Positions 38,610 to 49,900 of a DNA stretch of 64,000 nucleotides are shown piece by piece. Under the pieces are notes generated by a model. That model was not told where the DNA came from. It did no database searches and saw nothing but the letters and a program-made list of their open reading frames with translations. Source of the stretch: Rhyzopertha dominica (Eukaryota > Arthropoda > Insecta > Coleoptera > Bostrichidae); contig QCXZ01000064.1 of the NCBI GenBank assembly GCA_025024175.1, positions 59,479,325 to 59,543,324 on the forward strand. Direction: 5' to 3'. Position 1 is the stretch's first letter. Each line of letters starts with the position of its first letter. The translations under genes were made by a program, and so were the position numbers.

Positions 38610-39854
38610 TCAAATGACTGGATTCCTAACACGTGATTTCGTAACATTAAAACACTGCAGAGAGCAAAACGTACATTCCATGGGCACATACATCACACCG
38701 GTCTCGGATATAACGACGTGACGTGTCATCGTTGAAATTAGCAAGGGTTGGGTGTGTTCTATATAGACGCTAAAACATGCCTTACCACAAACGCAAAATT
38801 TCGCACAGTCCAGGTAATCGATTAATGTTTTGGGTAGAGACCCAGGTGGATAAGGCAAATTGAATAATAGAACTTTTCTAGCGGAATATTCCTTTAAAGA
38901 CGCTACAGGAAGAGTCTTTTGGTAATTAGCAGGTGGGTTGTTTAAGCTATCGAAGTTATTATATGATAAATCTAGGCTTTCCAAGGACCATAACTTCACG
39001 CTGCCCGGTAAACTCGACAGTTGGTTTTGTGAAGCCGTGAACACTTGTAATTGCTTTAAATTACCGATCCCAGATGGGAGCTTTTGAAGTTCATTGTCGT
39101 CAATGTTCAAGTAAACTAAGGAGCGCAGTTTGCATAATTGGTGAGGCAAATACCTCAAACGGTTGTGACTCAGATCCAAAACTTTTAAGGTTTTTGTGAG
39201 ATTCCCGCCCATCCAAGCCCATTCCTTCGGTGAGCCCTGTCCCAAACGATTATCCGCCATCTTCAATTCTTTAAGACACTGCATACCACTTAACTCAATC
39301 GGAAGCCGTTCGATACAGTTTTGGCTGAGATCCAACACTTTCAACCTGTGTAAGCCCAAAATCCCCTTATCAAGTCCACAACGCTGGATGTCGTTAATAA
39401 TGAGCACCTCTAAAGTCTTCGGAAACCCTCTCGATGGGTATTCAGATCGATTCTTAATCATCAACTTGACTACAGGAACGTTCTTTGCAGAAATCGGTGT
39501 AACCGCCATGCTGGAGTATGTCAACTCCTTTTCAGAAACGTTGCCTTCCAGAGCTCTTCTGAAGAGATGCAGGAACCCCTTCAGCTGTATTGTATCGGCC
39601 TGGATCCTCAAATCGTGTGGCGGTTCTTTAAACTGGATGGTCACTTTGCCCTCGTTGATGCATCTTGTGAACACTTGGAGCACGTTGTTCTTCAGGCCGT
39701 ATTTGGTACCGTGCTTGCTTGAGCCACTGAAGAGGATTACAGAGAATTCCACGGATTTGGGTTGCTTGCAAAGAGCAAGGGTGGACCTCGAGTGCTTGGC
39801 CCTTGCGTTTGGTGCCAACCTGTTACCAACGGATACATTACACAATATCTTCAT
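38610..39854 (-). CDS. LRR1: Leucine-rich repeat protein 1 (LRR1)
   Basis: In vertebrates and worms LRR1 is the substrate receptor of the CUL2 ubiquitin ligase that removes the CMG helicase at replication termination. Intronless, 414 aa, same size as human. Start at the ATG giving MKILCNVSVGNR, which matches LRR1 N-termini. Upstream in-frame sequence lacks an ATG. The N-terminal part includes YGLKNNVLQVFTRCINEGKV and LKGFLHLFRRA. Leucine-rich repeats run from about residue 170 to 320 (LKVLDLSQNCIERLP, LKVLDLSHNRLRYLP, LVYLNIDDNELQKLP, LESLDLSYNNF). The C-terminus is Cys-rich (DCAKFCVCGKACF, CTFCSLQCF), again typical of the family and probably zinc-binding. LRR motifs are general, but the ends make orthology convincing. 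Confidence 0.9.
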   Translation of the reverse strand: MKILCNVSVGNRLAPNARAKHSRSTLALCKQPKSVEFSVILFSGSSKHGTKYGLKNNVLQVFTRCINEGKVTIQFKEPPHDLRIQADTIQLKGFLHLFRRALEGNVSEKELTYSSMAVTPISAKNVPVVKLMIKNRSEYPSRGFPKTLEVLIINDIQRCGLDKGILGLHRLKVLDLSQNCIERLPIELSGMQCLKELKMADNRLGQGSPKEWAWMGGNLTKTLKVLDLSHNRLRYLPHQLCKLRSLVYLNIDDNELQKLPSGIGNLKQLQVFTASQNQLSSLPGSVKLWSLESLDLSYNNFDSLNNPPANYQKTLPVASLKEYSARKVLLFNLPYPPGSLPKTLIDYLDCAKFCVCGKACFSVYIEHTQPLLISTMTRHVVISETGVMYVPMECTFCSLQCFNVTKSRVRNPVI

Positions 39855-40946
39855 TGTAGTCGAAGACGGACATCCAACATTTAGAGGTGGAGTTTGCAAG
39901 TAACAGCTTTTTAAAGGCCTGATAGTGCTTTACGCGCGATCTCGGATTTGTGTACAAACAGACGAACACAGATAACCTCTATAAGAACTGACATTTGACG
40001 GAATGACAAGTCGAAGCTGCTGCGTTGCCGGATCGTCTTCTAAGATTACTAAGTTTGGGGTTGATTTTTTAAGTTAAAATCGAGACTAGCAACCGAGAAA
40101 CTTACAAGTAATATGTTGCAATACCTCTTGAACATAATTATTGTATAGTACTTGGATAATAGTGAACTAGTTTTCCTGTTCTTGTACTTAGTACTTGTAT
40201 ATACTCTTATGTGCTGTCAGCACTGATCTCTAAATATTTAGAGATCAGTGGCTGTATTTCAAAACCAAAGTTTGCAACTAACTCATAGGAATCATTGATT
40301 AGAACAAATACTACTCCACAGAAAGTCACTTAAACGTTTCAGTAACGAAGCTTTTATATTAAATTCGTTTTGTACTAGTTAAAATTGCCTTCAACAGAAA
40401 ATTGGCAACACAGAACTGTATCTGTCGGTAAAACGGTTACCGACAGAGCATTTGAATCGATTTTAAACAAGCACAGCTTAAATAATGACGAAGGAACAAA
40501 TAAACATGTTACTCAACAAGCTCATATGTTTATTGCAATAAGAATTCATAAAGGAACATAATATACAAAAACCTCACAAGACTAGAATTAGCAGAACGTC
40601 AGTAGTTTTTTGCTTTTTTTAAAAAGTCGATGTAGAAAAATATGCAGGACGCAGATTTTAATAAACAAAAGATGATTCATTAAGTATCTATACATTCTTA
40701 AACCACAGCTCAGTACCTAATATAATTCATACACACGTGTTGATTACGTATATAACAGTTATCAAAAGCTTGAAGAATTAGAAAATGGAAATACAGTTAA
40801 TTGTTCTTTTTCACAATGAAAGTAACAAGACAAAGTATGCCAAACTGTATTTTTTGAAAGGCTTACAGTCTTCTGTTCATTAGGCACATTACGATCAAAA
40901 TGAATATGGTAAACCGCATGATTTTGTTAATACCCCACAAATCCCT
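39855..40946. other. Intergenic region with palindromes
   Basis: Contains the LRR1 5' flank and the 3'UTR of the ZC2HC1 gene. Two inverted repeats stand out: the perfect 30-bp palindrome at 40221-40250 and a smaller hairpin at 40422-40446 (10-bp arms CTGTCGGTAA, 5-nt loop). No coding sequence. Confidence 0.5.
40221..40250. repeat. Perfect 30-bp palindrome
   Basis: Half-site CACTGATCTCTAAAT is followed directly by its exact reverse complement, with no spacer and no symmetry beyond the borders. It lies in non-coding DNA between LRR1 and the ZC2HC1 gene. Same length and design as 19720-19749, but unrelated in sequence. Confidence 0.85.
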
Positions 40947-43900
40947 TTATCTCGTATTCTTCCCGCCGGTGCTAGTTTTTGAGGCATTTCCAATACGATT
41001 TGGCTNATTGAATTGATAAGTTGCGCACTTGGGGATGTGTCTTTCGGCGGCAGTTTGATTGAATCTTCTTCCGCAGTGGGGACATTGGACGTAATCTGGA
41101 TTGCTTGATGGCGGTGGAGGAGGCAAATCCGATATTTTACCACCTTTTGCGACGTGTGCCTGTGCCATTTTGGCGGCTCGAATCGCCGAAATAAATTCCT
41201 CGTGCGTCCTTCGCCAGTCCGCGGTTTTCTTGCTCGTTGTACTCGTCTTGGACTGCAAAACAATACACGTTTTTTAAGATCAACGTCGCCTATGGTCAAA
41301 GGTCGAAGTTTCTGGACGCCATTGCGCGTTAGTATGAGGCAGTACTCGGCGTCGGCTGCAGCTTTCTTAATTAATAATTCGGAATAATCGTTTTTTTAGA
41401 TGAAATGTGTGCTGATAGGGTTTTGTTCGAAATGGAACGAAGCCTCACCGCGGGACAATCGTGAAGGTAGGATTTTTACCTTTCTATATTTACCTTTAAG
41501 CTAGCGGTTCCCTTGATCTTCCTCGCGTAAGGCTCCAGTTCGGTTCCTTGAATCCTGTGTTTGATCGCGTCGTAGGTCTTCCTCTTTTTCTTCCCGGTCT
41601 TCGAGCAAATGTCTTCGTGGACTTGAAGCCTGTCTGGTAGGAAACGCCGATTACAGTACCTACATTCTTCCAGATCGTCTCTGACGATGGCCGATTTGGA
41701 CGATTGTTTTGCAGACGGTCGAGTTTCCGAGGGGGCCCTGGCTGGGGTGACTTTTTTGTTGCTCGAGCTCGCCGGCTGCATTTTTCTCGAAGATGGTTTG
41801 CTTATTTGCGATTGGAGGCTAACGCTTTTCGTCAGAGATGGTGCTGGTGATAGCTTGTCGTTCGATGCTCTATTCGGATGGGGTTGAGATGGAAGCCTCG
41901 CAACGGTTTTTCGTAATAATGGCTGAAAATGATAAAGACTCAATTGTTGGTTCATTATTGTTACGCTTGATCATGATATCAATAACAACAACGTCAAACT
42001 ATCTTCATGCAACTTTTTTCTGAAAATAGCAGTCCGTTCTTTGACGCAAATGCTCGGAATGATTCGTTAAAAGCTACACATCATTCTATTAAAAAATGAT
42101 AGTGAATCCCACCACTGACTTCCTATAAGTTTCTATGTCTGGAGTACCCCCTTACGTACAAGATAATAGAATAATTTATGAGTAAGTCCCAACCGTAGCG
42201 TTCAATGGACAACTAATAAGTTCAAGTACCTAGTTACTAGAACAGATAAAGGTTCAATCATATATAGAAGATATAGAGGAGTTAGGCAGGTTTCTAAATC
42301 ATTCGAACAGTCAAAATCCTGACAGAATTTACTATGGAATTAGAAAGCAATGGTAAATTTGGACATATTTACAGAATAAACACTGCACAGTTAGGACAGT
42401 GTTAAAGTACAAAGGATCTCAAACGAAAGTTCTTTACAAAAGTAAATCAAGTAAATTCTCAGCCAGAAAAAAGTAAATTAAAGTTGAGTTTGCCTTATGT
42501 ACAAGGCCATTTGGAAAAATCAAAGAGGATACTTAGAAAACATGATTGTTAGTAGTTGTTGATAGTAGGTATACTAATTCAGACAAATTTCAAGTTGTAC
42601 TAAAGATAATGTACATTTATAAAGTAAAGGTGTTTCCAAAATTACTTGCGATTGCATCGTGTTACCTAGGTAAAAAAGTAGGTACGCTACTAAACTAAAT
42701 TATCACGTTATCAAGTGCCTTATTGATTCACCTGTACTATATTCTCTTGTTATTAACTATTTTAACAGAATAGAATACTTTGCTTCCTCAAACTCTGTTA
42801 TATCAAAATGTTTCATTTGTTCCCTTAAGTAAATACACTGAACTTGGCACTTCTACTGAATCTGCTTGTGATTTATTGAGTTTACACATTTGACTAACTA
42901 CCAGAAAACCTTTTCTGGCTTTTTTATATATGTACATAAATGTCTTCTTTGAGATAAGTTCATCCATTCGTATGACTTTTTTTACAGAAACTAAGATATT
43001 TGTTAAACTATAAAAAAACATTTGCCATCAGTTCATTCCTTAAGCTGCTTCGTCTTAACTGATGTCCAACTATTGCTTTTATAAGAGCTTAAGTCTGTCT
43101 ATATCTGCCTTCATCGTTATGCGTTAATTTAAAATAAAATGAATTTGTCAATAATTTCACTTCATAGTCACCAAAATAATTACATTGTTTTTCGTTTTTC
43201 TCCTCTCTCTCAAATTCCCATATTCATAATTTTTTACATCTAATTATGTCAAACTTATTTTTATAAAAAAAATTCTACAAGAACCGGTAGTATATAAATT
43301 ATCGGTGACTCCTACTTTTTCATTTACTGTTTTCCTGATTTCTGCAAATTTGGGAAATTAAAAGATTTTCTTTAAAACCAATAATAAAAGTACCGAAACA
43401 ATTAAAATTTTAACACTAAAGCTTGCTAAAACAGAATTATTAATTTAATATCTGTTTTAATGAGTTTTTTTTTATTTTGCTTTAAATGATAGCCATATTA
43501 TATTAAGAAGCAGAAGTGGTAGTGAGTATTTCTGATGCAATAAATTCAGAACATAAGCAAAACGAACATTTTAACATTCTTTATACAGGGTGTCAGTTAA
43601 ATGATGTCATTAATTTTAGGTGGCCATTCCTGAGCGAATTTTATGAAGAAAACCTTTAATAAACGTATGTCCTAACTTGTTTCGTTTTCGACTTACAGGG
43701 TGTCAAAGTTTTGCTTTTTTTTTGGTTTTTTGTAAATACTTTCCGATCTAATAACCATATCTCGATGAAATTCGGTATATGGAGGTTTTTCGGGGCGAGC
43801 TATTCAAAAATTTTATCGAATTTGTGAAAACTCGTAGAGGGCGCCAGCTGCACTAATATCATGGTGTCAAATCGGTCATAACTTTTTAGCGCGCTATGTT

Positions 43901-46900
43901 TCGACAAGCAGCACTCTTGCAACTTATTCCCCTGGCAATTCTAAGCAAAAAAGGTACTCTTGGTCGAAAGCTCTCGGAGCAACCGTTTTTAAAATAATGG
44001 CGATTAAAAGTTTCAATAAATATTATCAAAAAGATTATCGATAATTCAATAACGTAATTTAATTAACAATTATTTAAGAGAATCACAAAAAAATTAAAAA
44101 CGAAACAAAAAATTTCTTAAATTAAATGTTCAAAGTGGGAACCCGCACTTGCTATGCAAGCATGAAGTCTTCTCCTCATCGATTGCCGCACACGTTCCAA
44201 AATTCCTGGAGTGTTTCGTATAAAATTAACGTTAATTAAAATTCTATTTCGCAAGTCCTCCTCATCCACCACTGGCGTTGCATAAACAAGGGATTTGAGA
44301 TGACCCCAAAAGAAATAATCCAGTGGATTAAGATCGGGCGATCTTGGTGGCCAAAGTTGAGGTCGTCCACGGCCAATCCACTGTTAACCAAAAGTTGCAT
44401 TAAGGTGTTTACGGACGGTAAGACTAAAGTGAGCAGGTGCCCCATCGTGCATAAACCACATATTTTGCCTCGTTTGCAGTGGGATATTTTCTAGCAACTG
44501 AGGCAATGTTTCTTCTAGGAACTGTCTGTATGTCTCACCGTTTAGTTGCAGAGGGAGAAAATGTGGCCCTATGATATAATCACCAATAATTCCCGCCCAA
44601 ACGTTCACTGAAAATTGTTGTTGAAATCCTCGTTCTACAACAGCATGGGGATTCTCATGACTCCAAAAATGATTGTTGTGGAAGTTAATAATAGCTTCCC
44701 GTGAAAAATTTGCTTCATCAGTAAATAAAACTAATGACGTGAAGTTGGGATTGTTTCCAAGGTGTTGGAGATACCACTGACAAAAGCCCAGTCGTGTAGG
44801 AAAATCTCTTGGCAGCAATGCCTGTACTCTTTGCACATGGTAGGGATACAATAAATCTGCATGCAACACCGATTGAATACTGTGGCGACAGACATTAAAC
44901 TGTAACGCTAATTTTCGAGTACTTGTTGAAGGATTATTTTCAACTTCTCGAAGAATTGCTTCCTCCAACTCTGGCGTCATTAGGACTCTAGGTCTCCCAG
45001 GACGTTCATCGTGTTTATTTAGTGATCCAGTATTACACAATCTAGCATGCAATCTTACAAAAGTTCTTTCTGATGGAACGACTCTGTTAGGATAACGTGC
45101 TTGATAAATTCTTCTGGCTTCTGCAGCGTTTCCATCCGCAAGTCCATAAACAAAATGCATTTCAGCTTGTTCAACAAAATTCATTTTACTAAATTTGCTA
45201 AGATAAACTACTTCAAACAAAATTGAAAGCGTCAAACTGGCGTCTGAAAACGTCAAACTGACCCATCAGGTCAGTCATGGCCAGCCATGATTCTGTTGAT
45301 TAGTAAAATGAATAGGTCTTCTCATGAGTTCATAACAATTTTTAATCGCCATTATTTTAAAAACGGTTGCTCCGAGAGCTTTCGACAAAGAGTATCTTTT
45401 TTGCTTAGAATTGCCAGGGGAATAAGTTGCAAGAGTGCTGCTTGTCGAAACATAGCGCGCTAAAAAGTTATGACCGATTTGACACCATGATATTAGTGCA
45501 GCTGGCGCCCTCTACGAGTTTTCACAAATTCGATAACATTTTTGAATAGCTCGCCCCGAAAAACCTCCATATACCGAATTTCATCGAGATATGGTTATTA
45601 GATCGGAAAGTATTTACAAAAAACAAAAAAAAGCAAAACTTTGACACCCTGTAAGTCGAAAACGAAACAAGTTAGAACATACGTTTATAAAGGTTTTCTT
45701 CATAAAATTCGCTCAGGAATGGCCATCTAAAATTAATGACATCATTTAACTGACACCCTGTATAGCAACCCTTTTTACAAGTAAAAGTAATTGCTTTCTA
45801 CATTAAATTTTATTTCATACAAGTTGTTAATCCATTTACAAACAAGAGGTTTGAAATCAATCTTCAAGAAAGAAAATATTTTCAGTTTTCCCTGCACTGT
45901 TACCATGTTCAAAACACAACTTCATTTGTAATATTGTCAATCTCTTAACTGATTTTGCATTTATACTCTTGTAATGTTTATAAACTGAGAAAGAGCACAA
46001 TAATTTTCTTTTACAAACCAATTCTAAATACTCTGAATCTATTCCAAACGTTTTGCTTGATGATACAATTACAAAAATGTTTATCGTTATTACAGATATT
46101 GACCTATTTCACAGAAACATAAAGGCTTATATTTGAAAATTAGCTGGTTGGCTAAATAGTGCATTTGTTTTAAACAAACGTATTAGTAAGTATTTACATT
46201 ATTTCTTCTGCCTGTACAAGTGCCTTACGCATAATTTCACTAATAAATTTTCTACATAATATTTCAGACTTTCCTTTTTATTCGACAAAAGTTATTTATA
46301 TAAATGTAAGTGTTAATATTGCATTCAATATACCTACTACCTAANAATATTGAATACATTTAATATTAAAAAAAGTTTGGTGCCTTAAATAAGTGTAANT
46401 AAGTGTTTAAGGTTTTGATTTACAATACTTCTTAATTTTGGTTAGCTATGANAGAAGAAGTACCTATATCAAAAATAAAAATTGGACTCAAAAAATTTTC
46501 GTTTTGGCCAACTTAATCAGAATTCCTTTTGTTGCTGTTATTTATCTAGTTCTAGTGGCTTTTTATTTCGAACCGGATTTGTATAGAGTTAGCAGTTCGA
46601 CATTTTGGTGGTATTGTAAAAAATAATCGTCTTATAACAGAAACTAGAATTTTAAAACTCAACTCTCAAATCTTTGTTAGCTAAAGTAATTTCTTAAGGT
46701 AATTCGAAACATTGAAATGGATTTAGTTAAAAAGCAAAAGAATAGTGATAAATTTGAAACAACCTACTCTATTAATACCGATCCCTGCCCCGTTATTTAG
46801 AAGAGTCTAAATTTTGAAATTGACATTTCCACAACACTATAGAAAATGTAATAGAAAATGCTTTTCCGGTTACTGCCATCAGTTTAGAACAATATTTATC

Positions 46901-49900
46901 CAGTACTTAAAGAGTAGAACAAGTTCTTTGAAATACAGACAAAAGAGAAGCATTTTAATTAAATAATTACATGATTGTCACTTCACTTGAAATTAAAATA
47001 ACGACTTGTCTTCTGAATTTTTTCTTAATGTAACCAAAATAAATCGGATTTTGCACAGTCTACATCTTATGCTGTGGGCCTACCTTACTCGAAGATTTCT
47101 GTTTGGTAAAGACTTCAACTATGTCCTTGATATTGAGGCACTTGTAAATTTCTTGATAGTGCTGCTGGAGCATCTAAGAACGAATTTTCGAACAATGACG
47201 TGATGTGATGATGAGGTGAAGTTTTTGACGACCGAATGACATAAGGTCAAGTGATTAAAATTTGGAATGAATAACGCCTTTGCAAGTTAGTAAAAGTGGC
47301 TTTTGAAACACGCACGTCTCGTACAGCTTTTTCGTATACGCATATATTTACAAAACAGACCGATTATGAATTATTTAATTATGGGCGTGCCAACGCACTT
47401 TATTGCTTCAAATCACGCAATTTCCGTAGCGTTAGCCGTTCATGCATACTGTTTGCGAAATATTACGACACGCAAGTTCTGGTGAAACACTTTTCTCAGA
47501 GATTATATCAGGATTCTCTGAAGAGTGTGCTTTTCCAAGATATAGTATGACACAATGTTGGCCTTGAGAGCAGCAGGAAAGGGCAGTATGTTGTTTCAAG
47601 GCCACAAACTTTTAAAACGAAATAAACCGATGCCTAATTCTTGTTAGGATTTGCAGTAGTAGGTAGCAAAAATGTCTTTATTTGTTGGTTGCTGATTCCA
47701 TAGATTATTGGTATATTTCGCCTTCGAAGTTCCTGAATTTCCTTTAAATGTCTGATTTGTCAAGATCAAGTACTGAAAAATTGACTGTCATTTTGTGGGA
47801 TTCTGAAAAAAATTCTGAACATGGCATGTCAAGCAAAAAATTTTAATTTGGGGGTAGGTTTTGTTGGATTTTTTTAATTTTTAACTACTTTAAGCATTTA
47901 ATTTCGTGTCCCTCTCTTTTGCAGCCCTTAGTCCGATTAACTCAATTATTCTAAATTTTGAAGTTCATGTTACGGTATTTAATTTAAAATATTTAGAAAA
48001 AACAGTAATTAATTAATAAATTTTTGCCTTCTCAAAGAATTTCTCAAATCTTGCCATATCAGATGATATAAACTGTCTGGCATTGGAGATAAAATATTAT
48101 TATCTGAATTAGATGGGTTCGTAATTAAAAAAAAATAAAAAACGTATTAACAGCAAGAATTACTATTCTACTAATTCATTTACAAAGTTATTTAAATATT
48201 CTAACAGAAGAGATAACATTTTATGTTATTATTGATACTTATCCCACCCTTTCAGTTTAAAATAAGGCGAACAAAATTATTAAAGAGTGATAGTATGTTT
48301 CTTTGTAACTAATTTGCTGCCCTTTGGTTCTATAATTTCTTTAATAGAAAAGAAGAGATTTATTTGTTTTCTAGCTAAAGTGCATTTCTGTTGATTATTT
48401 TTAATGAGATATTGCGTCCTCTTTCACTATTATTTGCTTGGGTTTTAGTTAAAATTAACCAGATGTCAGTACTGGTTTTTATTCACTTGATAGTAACGCA
48501 CCACCAAAAAAATATCCAAAACTTTGATGTTAATTGGTGTCCAAACTACTTAGCCGACTTGTATGATTTTTTTATATACGATAGGTTCAATCTTCCACAA
48601 AGTGACTTCATTATTTATTTTTCACATAAATAATTTATGAATGTATATCGGGTGTAACAATTATAACATGTTTTTTCCATAAATTTTCTAACACCCGTAT
48701 AGTTTTACAGTCGTAACAAGAATTTGTAATTCAAATCATGTTGTGGTTTTAGCTTTTCTTAACAACTTTTTTTTGGTTCACCTCCTTTCGGAAGAAAATA
48801 AAATTTGATTCTGAATTCTTTGTGCCGCCTTTTTGTAACTGCTGCCAAGCTACAATATGCACGGCGATAGCAAGCAGCAAAAAGTACTGAAGGTTGCAGA
48901 TTAATGTCACCCCACATCTCAGAAATGTGAGCTTTCTGCAACTTTAAAGTTAATTATCCCACAAAATACTAAAGAAAACTAAAAAATCGACAGATGATAA
49001 GTACGCGTCACTTTCCTGAGTGGCGGTAAATTGATTTAATCGATAATTTCTATAAGCGCNCTGGATGCATGAATCATTTATAGAAACCCTGTACTATTTG
49101 AATTTCAAGTTTGAGTGAATCTTATCTAATTACTTCAAGCAACGTGGAACTTGGAATCGGACCTAAATCTGAATTCTTTAAATATCTCACCTTTGGATCG
49201 CTTCTTGCAGTCTTCGAGACTTCTGCTTTAGGAACCATCAAGCTGGTAGCTTTTTTAATGATGCCATTTTGACTTGGAAGCTTCCCTCCCAAATTAGTCA
49301 ACTTCCCGTTGACCTGATGATTTACTTGATCAACTTCGTCCAGGCCCATGTCAGGAAAAGTCTCATCTTCTAAGCTGTCGTGCAAATTATGGTCGTTCAT
49401 CATCCTCACAATGGCGTTCTGAGAATCGAAGAAATCGCCAGCTTCATTGCCGTTGCTGTAGATGTGTTCTTCGTAGTCTTCTTCGCCTCCGTTGTTGTTG
49501 TAAACAGTGTGTTTGACAGCGTTTTTATTCGCAACCACGTTACCATTCTTGACATGGGCGACGCTTTTCTGCACTGTGGTTTTGATTACGGTTCTTGCGT
49601 TTCCTTTCGTTGTATTCTTATTCAAACCATTAGGTTTGTTCGTTTTCAGTGGTTCTAAGGGATAGCTCTTGTCTATGCCTGCTTTTTGTCGTCTTTCGTC
49701 AAACATCTGCCTCACCTTCCCCCCAGTGGTGATTGATGTGTTGCTTGAATTGCTTCCGGCGCTGCTTCGATTCAGTTTCTCTATTGTTCGCTGATGCTGG
49801 CTTTCGTAGAGACGAAGTAGCTTTTCTTCCTTCTCTTGCATTTGTTTTTGTTGGAAACGGGCCTGAAACAGAATGTGGTTTTTAGGAAGACATCATTTGA

